From contig DAOUCU010000066.1 in the NCBI GenBank assembly GCA_034431935.1, positions 1 through 16,100 on the forward strand: a stretch of DNA of 16,100 bases. The letters run 5' to 3'. Shown here one piece after another: positions 6,945 to 13,813 of the stretch. Under the pieces are notes generated by a model. It was not told the DNA's origin, ran no database searches, and was given only the letters and a program-made list of their open reading frames with translations. Position numbers and translations under genes: made by a program. The DNA is from JBFMDU01 sp034431935 (GTDB lineage Bacteria; Chloroflexota; Dehalococcoidia; GIF9; JBFMDU01). The stretch's first letter is position 1. The number at the start of each line of letters is the position of its first letter.

Positions 6945-8123
6945 ATGGTCAAGCGAGCCCTTTGTGCTCTTGTTGTGATAGTTTCAGTGCTGGTGGTGCT
7001 TTCCGGCTGTATGCTACCGACGCCGCCGGCGGCCCCGAAACTGCCGGCTGAAATCAGCATCGCCATGGCCAATCCCAAGCCGACCGCCATGGCTACCGCC
7101 CTTGCCGATATTGTTACCAGATACACGCCGATGAAGGCGTCCACGGTGAAGGTCGCCGCCAACGCCGAGGCCCTGCAAAAGATACAGAAAGCGGCCTCGG
7201 AGAAAGTCGAGCTCACCGGCTGTACGCCGTGCCACCGGGTCGGCACCTGGCTGGTTGCCCAGGGCGCTTATCACGCGGCTGTTTTCCCGACAACCGCGGT
7301 GGTGGGGATAATCGATGGCGACAAGGCGCTCCTGCGCCCCATGTTCTGCGGCGCCGGCCCGGACACCACCAATGCCTTCGGCATCCAGACGACTCCGAAG
7401 TCGGGCATCAAGACGGTGGCCGACCTCAAAGGTAAGCGTATCTACGCCGAATATGCCTCACTGCTTTTCCTAGCGCCGACGGTGGATGCGATTCTGAAGG
7501 CCAACGGCATGACCCGTAACGACGTCCAGTGGCTTAAGTTCACCACCGTTGCCGCCGCTTTCAAGGACCTGGCCGAGGGTAAGGCTGATGCTGTTTTCTA
7601 TCAATCGAGCGGGGACTCCGAGACCCTGGCCAAGGGGGCCGGACTATTCGTGGTGCCGCTGTCGGCGGATACCCAGAAGGCCGTGGCCGTGGCTGGCCTC
7701 GGCATCATCGGCACGACCTGGCCGGCCGGCCAGAACGGCAACGGGGTAGACACCCCGACGGTAGGTGTGCCGTACATAGCTTTCGGCTCGGTCCATCTGC
7801 CGGAAGAGGCCGGCTACCTGATTACCAGGGCCGTTTTCGAGCACTTGGCGGAGTTCCATGCGGCGGACAAGGTTAATACCGGATTCACCAGAGAGAATGC
7901 CCTGCTCCAGTGGGACCTGCCGTACCACTCCGGCGCCATAAGATATTTTAAGGAGATTGGCCTCTGGAAGCCGGAGATGGACAGTGCCCAGGCGTACCTG
8001 ACCACGAAATGGGCGGCGGCCAGACCCGGTGGTGTTAAGGCCGCCGGCGCGGCGCCCGGCGGCACCAGTGCCTCCGGCAACGTGGACATGTCCTGCAATA
8101 CCTGTAAGAATCCGCCCAAGTAG
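6945..8123 (+). CDS. TAXI-family TRAP-type solute-binding lipoprotein with CxxCH motif
   Basis: A 392-residue exported protein with a lipoprotein signal: basic MVKR, a hydrophobic core and the lipobox LSGC with Cys22 as the lipid anchor. The body resembles TAXI-type periplasmic/extracellular binding proteins: EISIAMANP at the mature start, a central GIKTVADLKGKRIY, KANGMTRNDVQWLKF, LAEGKADAVFY and a C-terminal helical region ending in TKWA. Members normally bind small organic acids and feed a TRAP permease, but none is encoded nearby. Oddities: CTPCH at residues 93-97 replaces part of the usual first-lobe binding region, a further Cys lies in MFCGAG (134), and a Gly/Ala-rich tail ends in CNTCK (384-388). 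CxxCH is the covalent haem-c attachment motif, although metal binding or disulfides are alternatives. The family call is solid at fold level; the ligand is unknown. Confidence 0.8.
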   Translation: MVKRALCALVVIVSVLVVLSGCMLPTPPAAPKLPAEISIAMANPKPTAMATALADIVTRYTPMKASTVKVAANAEALQKIQKAASEKVELTGCTPCHRVGTWLVAQGAYHAAVFPTTAVVGIIDGDKALLRPMFCGAGPDTTNAFGIQTTPKSGIKTVADLKGKRIYAEYASLLFLAPTVDAILKANGMTRNDVQWLKFTTVAAAFKDLAEGKADAVFYQSSGDSETLAKGAGLFVVPLSADTQKAVAVAGLGIIGTTWPAGQNGNGVDTPTVGVPYIAFGSVHLPEEAGYLITRAVFEHLAEFHAADKVNTGFTRENALLQWDLPYHSGAIRYFKEIGLWKPEMDSAQAYLTTKWAAARPGGVKAAGAAPGGTSASGNVDMSCNTCKNPPK

Positions 8124-8147
8124 TCGAATCTCCGCAGTGGTTCTTTG

Positions 8148-8169
8148 CTGACGCCTATTCCCGCGTCGG
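8148..8169 (+). terminator. Possible hairpin after the TAXI gene
   Basis: CTGACGC (8148-8154) pairs with GCGTCGG (8163-8169), with one G-U pair and an 8-base loop. Only a mild T-rich stretch (TCTGTTGT) follows, so intrinsic termination is uncertain. A second inverted repeat, TGCCG/CGGCA, lies at 8194-8220. The intergenic stretch 8124-8317 otherwise holds only the -10 box of the next gene. Confidence 0.3.
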
Positions 8170-8271
8170 TCTGTTGTACTGAGAATCATGTCATGCCGGT
8201 AGCAGGGAGAGGCGTCGGCACTGCCAGAGCTGTCCCCCCTGATTATCAGGGCGGCTGTCCTGAGAGAGCGG

Positions 8272-8277
8272 TATAAT
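8272..8277 (+). promoter_or_regulatory. Perfect -10 box upstream of the thymidylate synthase gene
   Basis: TATAAT, 40 bases before the ATG at 8318, in an AT-rich patch. No convincing -35 hexamer lies 16-18 bases upstream (the region is GGGCGG-like), so the promoter may need an activator or the call may be wrong. Confidence 0.45.
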
Positions 8278-8317
8278 ATATCAGCCTGTTTTTTCTAACT
8301 ATAGAGGGTTGAAGCCG

Positions 8318-8992
8318 ATGTGCCCTGAAGAAACTCCAATGCGTCTTACCGTAGTTGAGGCCCGGGACATTCCTGAGGCTTGGTGGAAGCTCCTGCGGGA
8401 GTGCCTTGACAGCGGCTTCGAATACACCATTTCCCACGGCAGTGATGGACTGGTCGGGCGGAAGCGCAAGGAGTTCGATTGTGCCGTTATCCACATAACC
8501 CAGCCGGGGATTCGTCCCCTGGTGCCGGATGTGCCGTTGGGTGTGCCGCCGCCGACCGATATCGATACTGTGGAAAAGTACACCGCCTCCTATCTGCTCT
8601 GTTCCGGCAAACAGCCGAATGAGACCTACACCTATGGTGAATACATCGAAAGCCAGTACCTTGATGTCATGGAGATGTACAAGCGGGGCGGCTTCAATAC
8701 CAACCAGGCCTGCATGATGGTCGGGGACAAGGCATCAATCAGGCTGAGCGACCCGCCGTGTCTCCGCATTATTGATACCCGCGTCCGCTACGGTAAGCTG
8801 CACTGGTTTGTGTATTTCAGGTCATGGGACCTGTGGGGTGGCTTTCCCACCAACCTCGGGGGCATCCAGCTTGCCAAGGAGATGATGGCCCAGGAGCTGG
8901 GCGTTGCCGACGGCGAAATCTTCGCTTTCAGCAAAGGTCTGCACCTGTACGACGATGCCTGGGAGTATGCCAGACTGGTAGCGAGGTTATGA
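8318..8992 (+). CDS. Thymidylate synthase, short methanogen-like type
   Basis: Probably methylates dUMP to dTMP. The C-terminal half follows the thymidylate synthase pattern: a Pro-Pro-Cys nucleophile (SDPPCL, Cys148 from this start), then YFRSWDLWGGFPTNLGGIQL matching the classical RSxD...GxPxN block with the substrate-contacting Arg, Asp and Asn kept, and LHLY near the end matching the HxY element. At 224 residues it is shorter than E. coli ThyA (264) and closer to the archaeal/methanogen-type group. The residue after the catalytic Cys is Leu instead of His. The ATG at 8318 has AGAGGG 9 bases upstream; a TTG at 8309 would add three residues. A related deoxypyrimidine (hydroxy)methylase cannot be excluded. 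It stands alone, convergent with the DUF167 gene, and no dihydrofolate reductase gene is nearby. Confidence 0.78.
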   Translation: MCPEETPMRLTVVEARDIPEAWWKLLRECLDSGFEYTISHGSDGLVGRKRKEFDCAVIHITQPGIRPLVPDVPLGVPPPTDIDTVEKYTASYLLCSGKQPNETYTYGEYIESQYLDVMEMYKRGGFNTNQACMMVGDKASIRLSDPPCLRIIDTRVRYGKLHWFVYFRSWDLWGGFPTNLGGIQLAKEMMAQELGVADGEIFAFSKGLHLYDDAWEYARLVARL

Positions 8993-9040
8993 CCCGTCCC
9001 CTGACCTATGCGCTCACCGTCGGCAGGATTTGAGTATTGA

Positions 9041-9070
9041 AAGGGAGGGTTCCCTCAGCTACCCCGGGAA
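9041..9070. terminator. Possible inverted-repeat region between convergent genes
   Basis: GAGG/CCTC around GTTC (9046-9057) and an overlapping TTCCC (9050-9054) / GGGAA (9066-9070) pair could form alternative short hairpins between the convergent thymidylate synthase and DUF167 genes. The stems are short and lack clear T-runs, so this is only a candidate two-way terminator. Confidence 0.22.
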
Positions 9071-9088
9071 TCATCACTTCAGGACCTT

Positions 9089-9379
9089 TTAGCTTTTGGA
9101 AAGACCGTTGTTCAACTGATTTTCAACCTGCCGGGCTGTGAGCCCGGTGATTCTTAACAGTTTGTTGCGGCTGGTCTGGCCGTGTTCGATGGTGACGGAG
9201 CTTTCAGGTGTGCCAAGCAGTCCGGCAAGGTAGCGCACCAGTTCGGCATTGGCCTTGCCTTCCACCGGCGGCGCCGTCACGCGGATATGCCATATTCCTT
9301 CCTGAAAGCGCAGGACTTCAGTGCGCCTGCCGCCGGGGTGAACGCGTACGCTGATCCGTACTGCCTGCGGGACGCTCAT
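9089..9379 (-). CDS. DUF167 (YggU) family protein
   Basis: A 96-residue protein, the standard size of the YggU/DUF167 family. It shows the family hallmarks: an N-terminal ISVRVHPGGRRTEV strand-loop, the central APPVEGKANAELVRYLA block, then SSVTIEHGQTSRNKLLRI. The family is widespread in bacteria, archaea and eukaryotes and its biochemical role is not established. It is the only confident gene on the minus strand, divergent from the histidine kinase gene and convergent with the thymidylate synthase gene. A TAGAAT box ends six bases before its ATG, so the mRNA may be leaderless. No Shine-Dalgarno site is visible. Confidence 0.92.
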   Translation of the reverse strand: MSVPQAVRISVRVHPGGRRTEVLRFQEGIWHIRVTAPPVEGKANAELVRYLAGLLGTPESSVTIEHGQTSRNKLLRITGLTARQVENQLNNGLSKS

Positions 9380-9385
9380 GTTGCT

Positions 9386-9391
9386 ATTCTA
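9386..9391 (-). promoter_or_regulatory. Possible -10 box of the DUF167 gene
   Basis: TAGAAT read on the minus strand, six bases before the start codon, so transcription would begin at or next to the ATG. It is the same hexamer as in the antitoxin promoter. No clear -35 is seen. Confidence 0.35.
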
Positions 9392-9437
9392 CAATGGCGA
9401 GGCCGGACGGTGCCGGACGCCCGATTACCTCCGGGTC

Positions 9438-9467
9438 TTGCGGTTAGGTGAGAAGTCAAGGTAATAT
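9438..9467 (+). promoter_or_regulatory. Putative promoter of the histidine kinase-MBL operon
   Basis: TTGCGG (9438-9443), an 18-base spacer and TAATAT (9462-9467). The predicted start near 9474 leaves about 11 bases before the ATG at 9485 and excludes most of the in-frame TTG at 9473. Confidence 0.4.
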
Positions 9468-9484
9468 GAGCGTTGAGGCCGCTT

Positions 9485-11752
9485 ATGAAACAGACCTCTT
9501 CGCGCGGTAGTGGTTCCATCAAGCGGGAAGGTGCCGGTAGTGCTTCTGAAGGGGAGCGCATTACCGTAGCCCTGCTTAACCGCAAAGCGGAAGAGTTTCT
9601 TCTGGCGGTTGATGCCGGGGGCATTGTGAACTATGCCAGCTCCAAGCTGGCCGGCATCCTTGGCTACACGGTTGAGGAGCTGGTCGGGCAATCGCTTTTC
9701 TCGTTGACCGGCGAGCGCGGCGCCGTCGTTGCCCGGGCCGGCATCGAGAGCGCAAAAGGCGGGGCCAGGGATGTGTGGGACTTCGAGTTCCGCCATAAAA
9801 GTGGGGACAGCGTATTGGTCAGGCTTGAAGCGGCGTCGATCACTGATGAAGAAGGCAACGCCAGCGGGGTGTTGTTCCTGGAGCCGGACGTGGCGGAGCG
9901 GCGGCGGTTCGAGGTGGCCCTGCGTGAAGCGGAGAACCGTTACCTTACCCTATTCGATAACGCCAGCGATGCCATTCTTATCTATGATACGAGGGGGCAC
10001 TTCGTCGAAGTCAATCAGGTGGCCTGCGAACGGCTCGGTTACAGCCGTGCCAACCTGCTGAAGATGTCGGTGGCGGACGTTGAGTCTCCGAAGCTGAGTG
10101 TGCCAGTTTCGGAGCGGCTTGAGGAGATACGGAAACGCGGCCGCGTTATGTACGAGACCGCTTTTGTCCGCCGCGATGGCGAGGTCATTCCGGTTGAGGT
10201 CAGCAGCCGTTTCGTTGAGTGGGACCGGAATATGGTGGTGCTCAGTACCGCGAGGGACATTACCGAGCGCAAGCGTGCTGAAGAACTGATGCGCTATCAG
10301 GCCAGCCTTATAGATAATGTCTCCGACGCCATTTTCTCCTGCGATACGGCGTTTCGCATACGGAGCTGGAACAGGGCGGCGGAAAGGATTTACGGCTATA
10401 GTGCCGAAGAGGTCATCGGCAGGCCCGCCGAGCAAGTCCTTCACCCGGAATACCCGGCCGGCGGACGCGAGGAGATGCTTAAAGAGCTGACCGCCACCGG
10501 GCGCTGGAGGGGAGAGGTTATTCACCACACCCGCGATGGTTCTACCATTCATGCCCTGGTATCGCGCTCCCTTCTCAGAAACGCTGCTGGCGAGCCCGAG
10601 GGATACGTTACCATCAGCCGTGATATCACCGAAATTAAGCTGGCGGAAGAGGCTCTGCTCAAGGAGAAACAGCGGGCGGAGCGGTATCTTCAGGTCGCTG
10701 GCGTTATCATCGTCGTCATTTCCACCAACGAGCGAGTAACCCTTATCAATGAGAAGGGCTGTCAGGTGCTTGGATACTCCAAGGCGGAAATCATCGGAAA
10801 AAACTGGTTCAATACCTTTATCCCCGAGAGGCTCCGCGAGGAATTCCGGGAGGCTTTTCATCGGGTGCTTGCCGGCAGGGCAAGGCTCCGGCAGGACTTC
10901 GAGGTGCCGGTTGTGATCAGGTCAGGTGAGGAACGGATAGTGTCATGGCATAATGCCCTGCTTTCCGACGAATACGGCCGGCCGACCGGGGTGCTCAGTT
11001 CGGGAGAGGACGTCACGGAGCGGCGGCGCGCCGAGGAGGCGCTCAAAGAACTGGATAAGATGAAATCGGAGTTTATTGCCAATATTTCTCACGAATTGCG
11101 GACGCCGCTGCATTCGATTGCCGGTTTTAACAAGCTCCTGCTTCAGGACAAGGTCCCTGACCCGGCGACACGGAAAGAGTTCATGACCATTATTGACCAG
11201 CAGAGCGCGCAACTCGGCCAGCTAATCGATGATTTGCTGGAAGTGGCGCGGCTTGAGTCGGGGCGTTTCCGGGTGCGACGGGAGCTTATTGCCATAAAAG
11301 AGCCGGTTGGCGAGGTGGTCCGGGAGCTTTCGGCGCTGGCTGGTGACAAGGACATCAGAGTCATTGAAGAGATACCGGATGGTCTTCCGGAGGTGGAAGC
11401 TGACCGGCAGAGGTTGAAGCAGGTGGTGCGCAATCTCCTTCATAACGCCATCAAGTTCAGCCCTAAAGGCAGTTCTATCGTGGTGAAAGCGGAAGCCGCA
11501 CCGTCTGAGCTTGTGATTCACATCATCGATCACGGCCCCGGTATTGCGCCGAGAGCGCTGGCGCATCTTTTTGAACGGTTCTATCGTGCCGAGGACTCGC
11601 TGACCCGCCAGACCGGCGGCACCGGGCTCGGCCTGTACATTGTCAAACAGATTGTCGAGGCCCACGGCGGGCGCGTCTGGGTGAATAGCAAGCCGGGAGA
11701 GGGGAGCACCTTCAGCTTTGCCTTGCCGCTGAGTCCACCGGAGTCCCGATAG
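9485..11752 (+). CDS. Soluble multi-PAS sensor histidine kinase
   Basis: A 755-residue sensor kinase without any transmembrane segment, so it should sense a cytoplasmic signal. Four PAS domains follow one another at about 36-141, 151-264, 271-386 and 396-516. Each ends in the typical D(I/V)TE-(R/I)-(K/R) or D-V-AERRR linker. The dimerisation/phosphoacceptor domain carries the H-box FIANISHELRTPLHS with His536. The ATP-binding domain has the N-box NLLHNAIKFSPKG, G1 DHGPGIAP, F-box LFERFYRAED and G2 TGGTGLGLYIVKQ. All catalytic boxes are intact. The ATG at 9485 has GAGG 6 bases upstream; the TTG at 9473 lies about where transcription should begin. The stop overlaps the GTG of the next gene by one base. 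No response regulator is adjacent, so the kinase is an orphan here. The PAS ligand cannot be read. Confidence 0.93.
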   Translation: MKQTSSRGSGSIKREGAGSASEGERITVALLNRKAEEFLLAVDAGGIVNYASSKLAGILGYTVEELVGQSLFSLTGERGAVVARAGIESAKGGARDVWDFEFRHKSGDSVLVRLEAASITDEEGNASGVLFLEPDVAERRRFEVALREAENRYLTLFDNASDAILIYDTRGHFVEVNQVACERLGYSRANLLKMSVADVESPKLSVPVSERLEEIRKRGRVMYETAFVRRDGEVIPVEVSSRFVEWDRNMVVLSTARDITERKRAEELMRYQASLIDNVSDAIFSCDTAFRIRSWNRAAERIYGYSAEEVIGRPAEQVLHPEYPAGGREEMLKELTATGRWRGEVIHHTRDGSTIHALVSRSLLRNAAGEPEGYVTISRDITEIKLAEEALLKEKQRAERYLQVAGVIIVVISTNERVTLINEKGCQVLGYSKAEIIGKNWFNTFIPERLREEFREAFHRVLAGRARLRQDFEVPVVIRSGEERIVSWHNALLSDEYGRPTGVLSSGEDVTERRRAEEALKELDKMKSEFIANISHELRTPLHSIAGFNKLLLQDKVPDPATRKEFMTIIDQQSAQLGQLIDDLLEVARLESGRFRVRRELIAIKEPVGEVVRELSALAGDKDIRVIEEIPDGLPEVEADRQRLKQVVRNLLHNAIKFSPKGSSIVVKAEAAPSELVIHIIDHGPGIAPRALAHLFERFYRAEDSLTRQTGGTGLGLYIVKQIVEAHGGRVWVNSKPGEGSTFSFALPLSPPESR

Positions 11753-12423
11753 TGTCCCGACCGCATCGTATCTGGCAGGACGTTTATCAGGTAGGCGGCT
11801 CGGGTCTCTCTCATCCCGATGACTGCTCGGTCTATCTGGTCGACGCCGGCGACCTGGTGATGATTGATGCCGGGGCCGGACGGAGCTTTGACCGCCTGGT
11901 TGATAACATCAGGAGCCTTGGCCTCAGTCCGGAGAAATTGAAGGCCGTTATCGTTACCCATGCCCATATCGACCATGTCGGGGCGCTGGCGCAATTCCGC
12001 ACCCGTTACCGTGTCGAGATCATTGCCCACGAGCTTGACGCGCCGGGGATAGAGACCGGGAAGGGAATCGGCGCCGAGTTTTACGGGATGGACTATGCTC
12101 CATGCGCCGTTGACCGCAGGGTATGGGGAGCCGGCGCCAGCCTGGATATCGGCCGCCACCGTTTCCACCTGGTACATATACCCGGGCACACTCCGGGGAG
12201 CATCGCCGTGTATCTTGATATCGCCGGCAGAAGGGTGCTCTTTGGTCAGGACATCCACGGGCCGTATGTGCCGGAGTGGGGGGCCGAGCCGGAGCGGGCC
12301 AGGAAGTCACTGCGTAAGCTTATTGAACTGAAGCCGGATATTCTCTGCGAAGGGCACTTCGGGGTCTACGAACCGGCGGAGGTCGCAAAAGACTATATTA
12401 TGCAGTATCTTGACCGTCTCTGA
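11752..12423 (+). CDS. Metallo-beta-lactamase-fold hydrolase (glyoxalase II-like)
   Basis: A 223-residue single-domain MBL-fold protein. The metal ligands are readable: THAHIDH (HxHxDH at 70-75), His146 in IPGHTPGS, Asp167 in FGQDIHGP and His202 in CEGHFGVY. This complete set implies a two-metal hydrolase of the glyoxalase II/MBL-hydrolase kind. The substrate cannot be assigned; thioester hydrolase, quorum-lactonase-like or phosphodiesterase roles are all possible. No flavodoxin or rubredoxin domain is fused, which argues against a complete flavodiiron protein, although stand-alone MBL proteins of the ODP-like group exist. The GTG start overlaps the kinase stop (TAGTG), showing translational coupling and suggesting that the two products are made in a fixed ratio. 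The protein has no signal peptide. Confidence 0.88.
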   Translation: MSRPHRIWQDVYQVGGSGLSHPDDCSVYLVDAGDLVMIDAGAGRSFDRLVDNIRSLGLSPEKLKAVIVTHAHIDHVGALAQFRTRYRVEIIAHELDAPGIETGKGIGAEFYGMDYAPCAVDRRVWGAGASLDIGRHRFHLVHIPGHTPGSIAVYLDIAGRRVLFGQDIHGPYVPEWGAEPERARKSLRKLIELKPDILCEGHFGVYEPAEVAKDYIMQYLDRL

Positions 12424-12450
12424 CCGGGACATGAGGCCGGAGCCTGCGGG

Positions 12451-12479
12451 TTGACTCAATCAACGTCCCGTGCTAATAT
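12451..12479 (+). promoter_or_regulatory. Near-consensus promoter of plsX-acpP-fabF
   Basis: TTGACT (12451-12456), exactly 17 bases, then TAATAT (12474-12479) with TGC before it (12471-12473) as an extended -10. It is the best promoter match in the window. Transcription should begin near 12486, leaving a leader of about 43 bases before the ATG at 12529. Confidence 0.7.
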
Positions 12480-12513
12480 CCCCGGCCAATACCTCGGTAT
12501 TCTAGGCACCGTC

Positions 12514-12528
12514 TTGCTGATATAGCAA
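12514..12528 (+). repeat. Short inverted repeat against the plsX start codon
   Basis: TTGCT (12514-12518) and AGCAA (12524-12528) flank GATAT immediately before the ATG at 12529. There is no Shine-Dalgarno sequence here. In mRNA this would place a small weak hairpin next to the start codon; on DNA it could be a repressor site. It may also be chance. Confidence 0.35.
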
Positions 12529-13536
12529 ATGAAGATTGCCGTTGATGCCATGGGAGGAGATTTTGCCCCGGCCGATGTGGTCCAGGGGGCGGTGGAAGCT
12601 TCCCGGAAGTACAACGTCACGGTGATCCTGGTGGGTCCTGAGAATCGGGTCAGGGCAGAACTGGCAAAGTGCGATGTCTCCGGGGCCAATATCGAAATTG
12701 TCCATACTGACCAGTGGCTGGTAGAGGGGGAGCATCCCGCCCTGGCACTCCGGAGCAAGCGTAACGCTTCGATTTTCACAGCGGCGCGTCTGGTCAGGGA
12801 GGGGAAGGCCGCTGCGGTGGTCGGTTACGGGCCGACCGGCGGTGTCGTTGCCGCGGCGATGCAGATAATCGGCACGGTTGAAGGGGTCTCGCGTCCGGTA
12901 GTTGGCGGTGCCTTCCTTGGATTTGCGCCTGACCTGGTAATGATGGACATGGGCGGCAATGTGGACTGCCGGCCCGACCAGCTACTTGATTTCGCCGTCG
13001 TCGGCACCGTTTTTGCCAGAAAGTTTTTCAAGATTGCCAATCCCACGGTAGCCATACTGAGCAACGGCGCTGAAGAAGGCAAGGGAAACGAACTGGTCAG
13101 GGAGACTTGGCCCCTGCTCAAGAAAAGCGGCCTCAACTTTGTCGGAGCTGCCGAGGGGAACGATATCCTCTCGGGCAAGGCCAATGTCATCGTCTGTGAT
13201 GGATTCGTGGGCAATGTCCTGATAAAATTCTGTGAGGCCCTGGGCAAGACCGCCGGAAAGTATGTTGAGGAAAGGCTCCGCGGCCGGCTCCCTGAGCCCG
13301 AGGTACGGGACATCGCCGATGGTCTTTACCGGGCGACCAATGCCGCAGAAGTCCTCGGCGCTGGCCCCTTCTGGGCGGTGAACGGTGTCGTCATCAAGGG
13401 GCACGGGCGGAGCCGGGCCCCGGAGATTGCCCGGGGCATCGGTCAGGCCAGGCTGACGGTCGAACTCGATGTTGTTGGGGCCCTGCGCGAGGAACTGGCC
13501 CGGGTCAAGCAGCTGGTGAAGTCACCAGACTCATAA
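12529..13536 (+). CDS. plsX: Phosphate acyltransferase PlsX
   Basis: Converts acyl-ACP and phosphate to acyl-phosphate, the donor used by PlsY to begin phospholipid synthesis. It is a peripheral membrane-associated enzyme. At 335 residues it has the family's normal length. It starts with the signature MKIAVDAMGGDFAP and contains RSKRNASIF (about 84), GYGPTGGVVAAAMQ, DMGGNVDCRPDQLLDFA and SNGAEEGKGNELV, then GFVGNVLIKFCE and a C-terminal HGRSRAPEI segment, all conserved blocks of PlsX. The ATG at 12529 has no Shine-Dalgarno site, but the signature begins exactly there. It heads a cluster with acpP (19 bases downstream) and fabF, the usual fatty-acid/phospholipid context. Confidence 0.96.
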   Translation: MKIAVDAMGGDFAPADVVQGAVEASRKYNVTVILVGPENRVRAELAKCDVSGANIEIVHTDQWLVEGEHPALALRSKRNASIFTAARLVREGKAAAVVGYGPTGGVVAAAMQIIGTVEGVSRPVVGGAFLGFAPDLVMMDMGGNVDCRPDQLLDFAVVGTVFARKFFKIANPTVAILSNGAEEGKGNELVRETWPLLKKSGLNFVGAAEGNDILSGKANVIVCDGFVGNVLIKFCEALGKTAGKYVEERLRGRLPEPEVRDIADGLYRATNAAEVLGAGPFWAVNGVVIKGHGRSRAPEIARGIGQARLTVELDVVGALREELARVKQLVKSPDS

Positions 13537-13545
13537 CCTAATGAG

Positions 13546-13550
13546 AGGAG
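13546..13550 (+). promoter_or_regulatory. Ribosome binding site deciding the acpP start
   Basis: AGGAG, 5 bases before the ATG at 13556. It lies inside the reading frame that would begin at the ATG at 13541, so the upstream start is unlikely. Confidence 0.65.
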
Positions 13551-13555
13551 CACGG

Positions 13556-13804
13556 ATGTCTGCAGTCGAAGAAAAAATCAAAGAGATTATCACCGGTATT
13601 GTCCACTGCGAAGGCAAGGCGCTGACGCCGACCACCACCTGGAAGGACTTGAAAGCCGACTCGCTGGACATGGTACAGGTGCTGGTCCAGCTTGAGGAGA
13701 CCTACGGCATCGAGATTTCCGATACCGATGCCGAGAAGCTTAAGTCATTCGGTGACCTCGTTGCCTATATCGAAGGTGTTGTTGCCGCCAAGGCCAAGAG
13801 TTAG
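13556..13804 (+). CDS. acpP: Acyl carrier protein
   Basis: The small acidic carrier of growing fatty acyl chains. It is 82 residues from the ATG at 13556. The phosphopantetheine attachment serine is Ser36 in the motif ADSLDMVQ, the standard position. Helix II continues as VLVQLEETYGIEI, followed by the helix III region DTDAEKLKSFGDLVAYIE, both typical. An ATG at 13541 would add five residues (MRGAR) but overlaps the ribosome site. It is placed between plsX (which uses acyl-ACP) and fabF (which elongates it), so the three products act on the same pool. The C-terminus (VVAAKAKS) is slightly longer and more basic than in E. coli ACP. Confidence 0.95.
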   Translation: MSAVEEKIKEIITGIVHCEGKALTPTTTWKDLKADSLDMVQVLVQLEETYGIEISDTDAEKLKSFGDLVAYIEGVVAAKAKS

Positions 13805-13813
13805 AGGTTGATG

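Noticed and set aside
6085..8245. Repeated CTGTCCCCC-TGATT-like words near 6091 and 8231
   Set aside because: The shared stretch is short and interrupted, with no inverted ends or target duplication, so it does not define a mobile element.
8993..9088. Possible small RNA between the thymidylate synthase and DUF167 genes
   Set aside because: I see only short competing hairpins and no promoter or strong terminator, so there is not enough to support an RNA gene.
9950..10861. A 303-codon open frame on the minus strand inside the histidine kinase
   Set aside because: It lies opposite intact PAS domains, and I see no plausible promoter, ribosome site or family signature.
2174..12423. Two MBL-fold genes (2174 and 11752) as a duplication
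   Set aside because: One is a full RNase J with beta-CASP and C-terminal domains, the other a small glyoxalase II-like protein. They share only the ancient fold and the HxHxDH motif.
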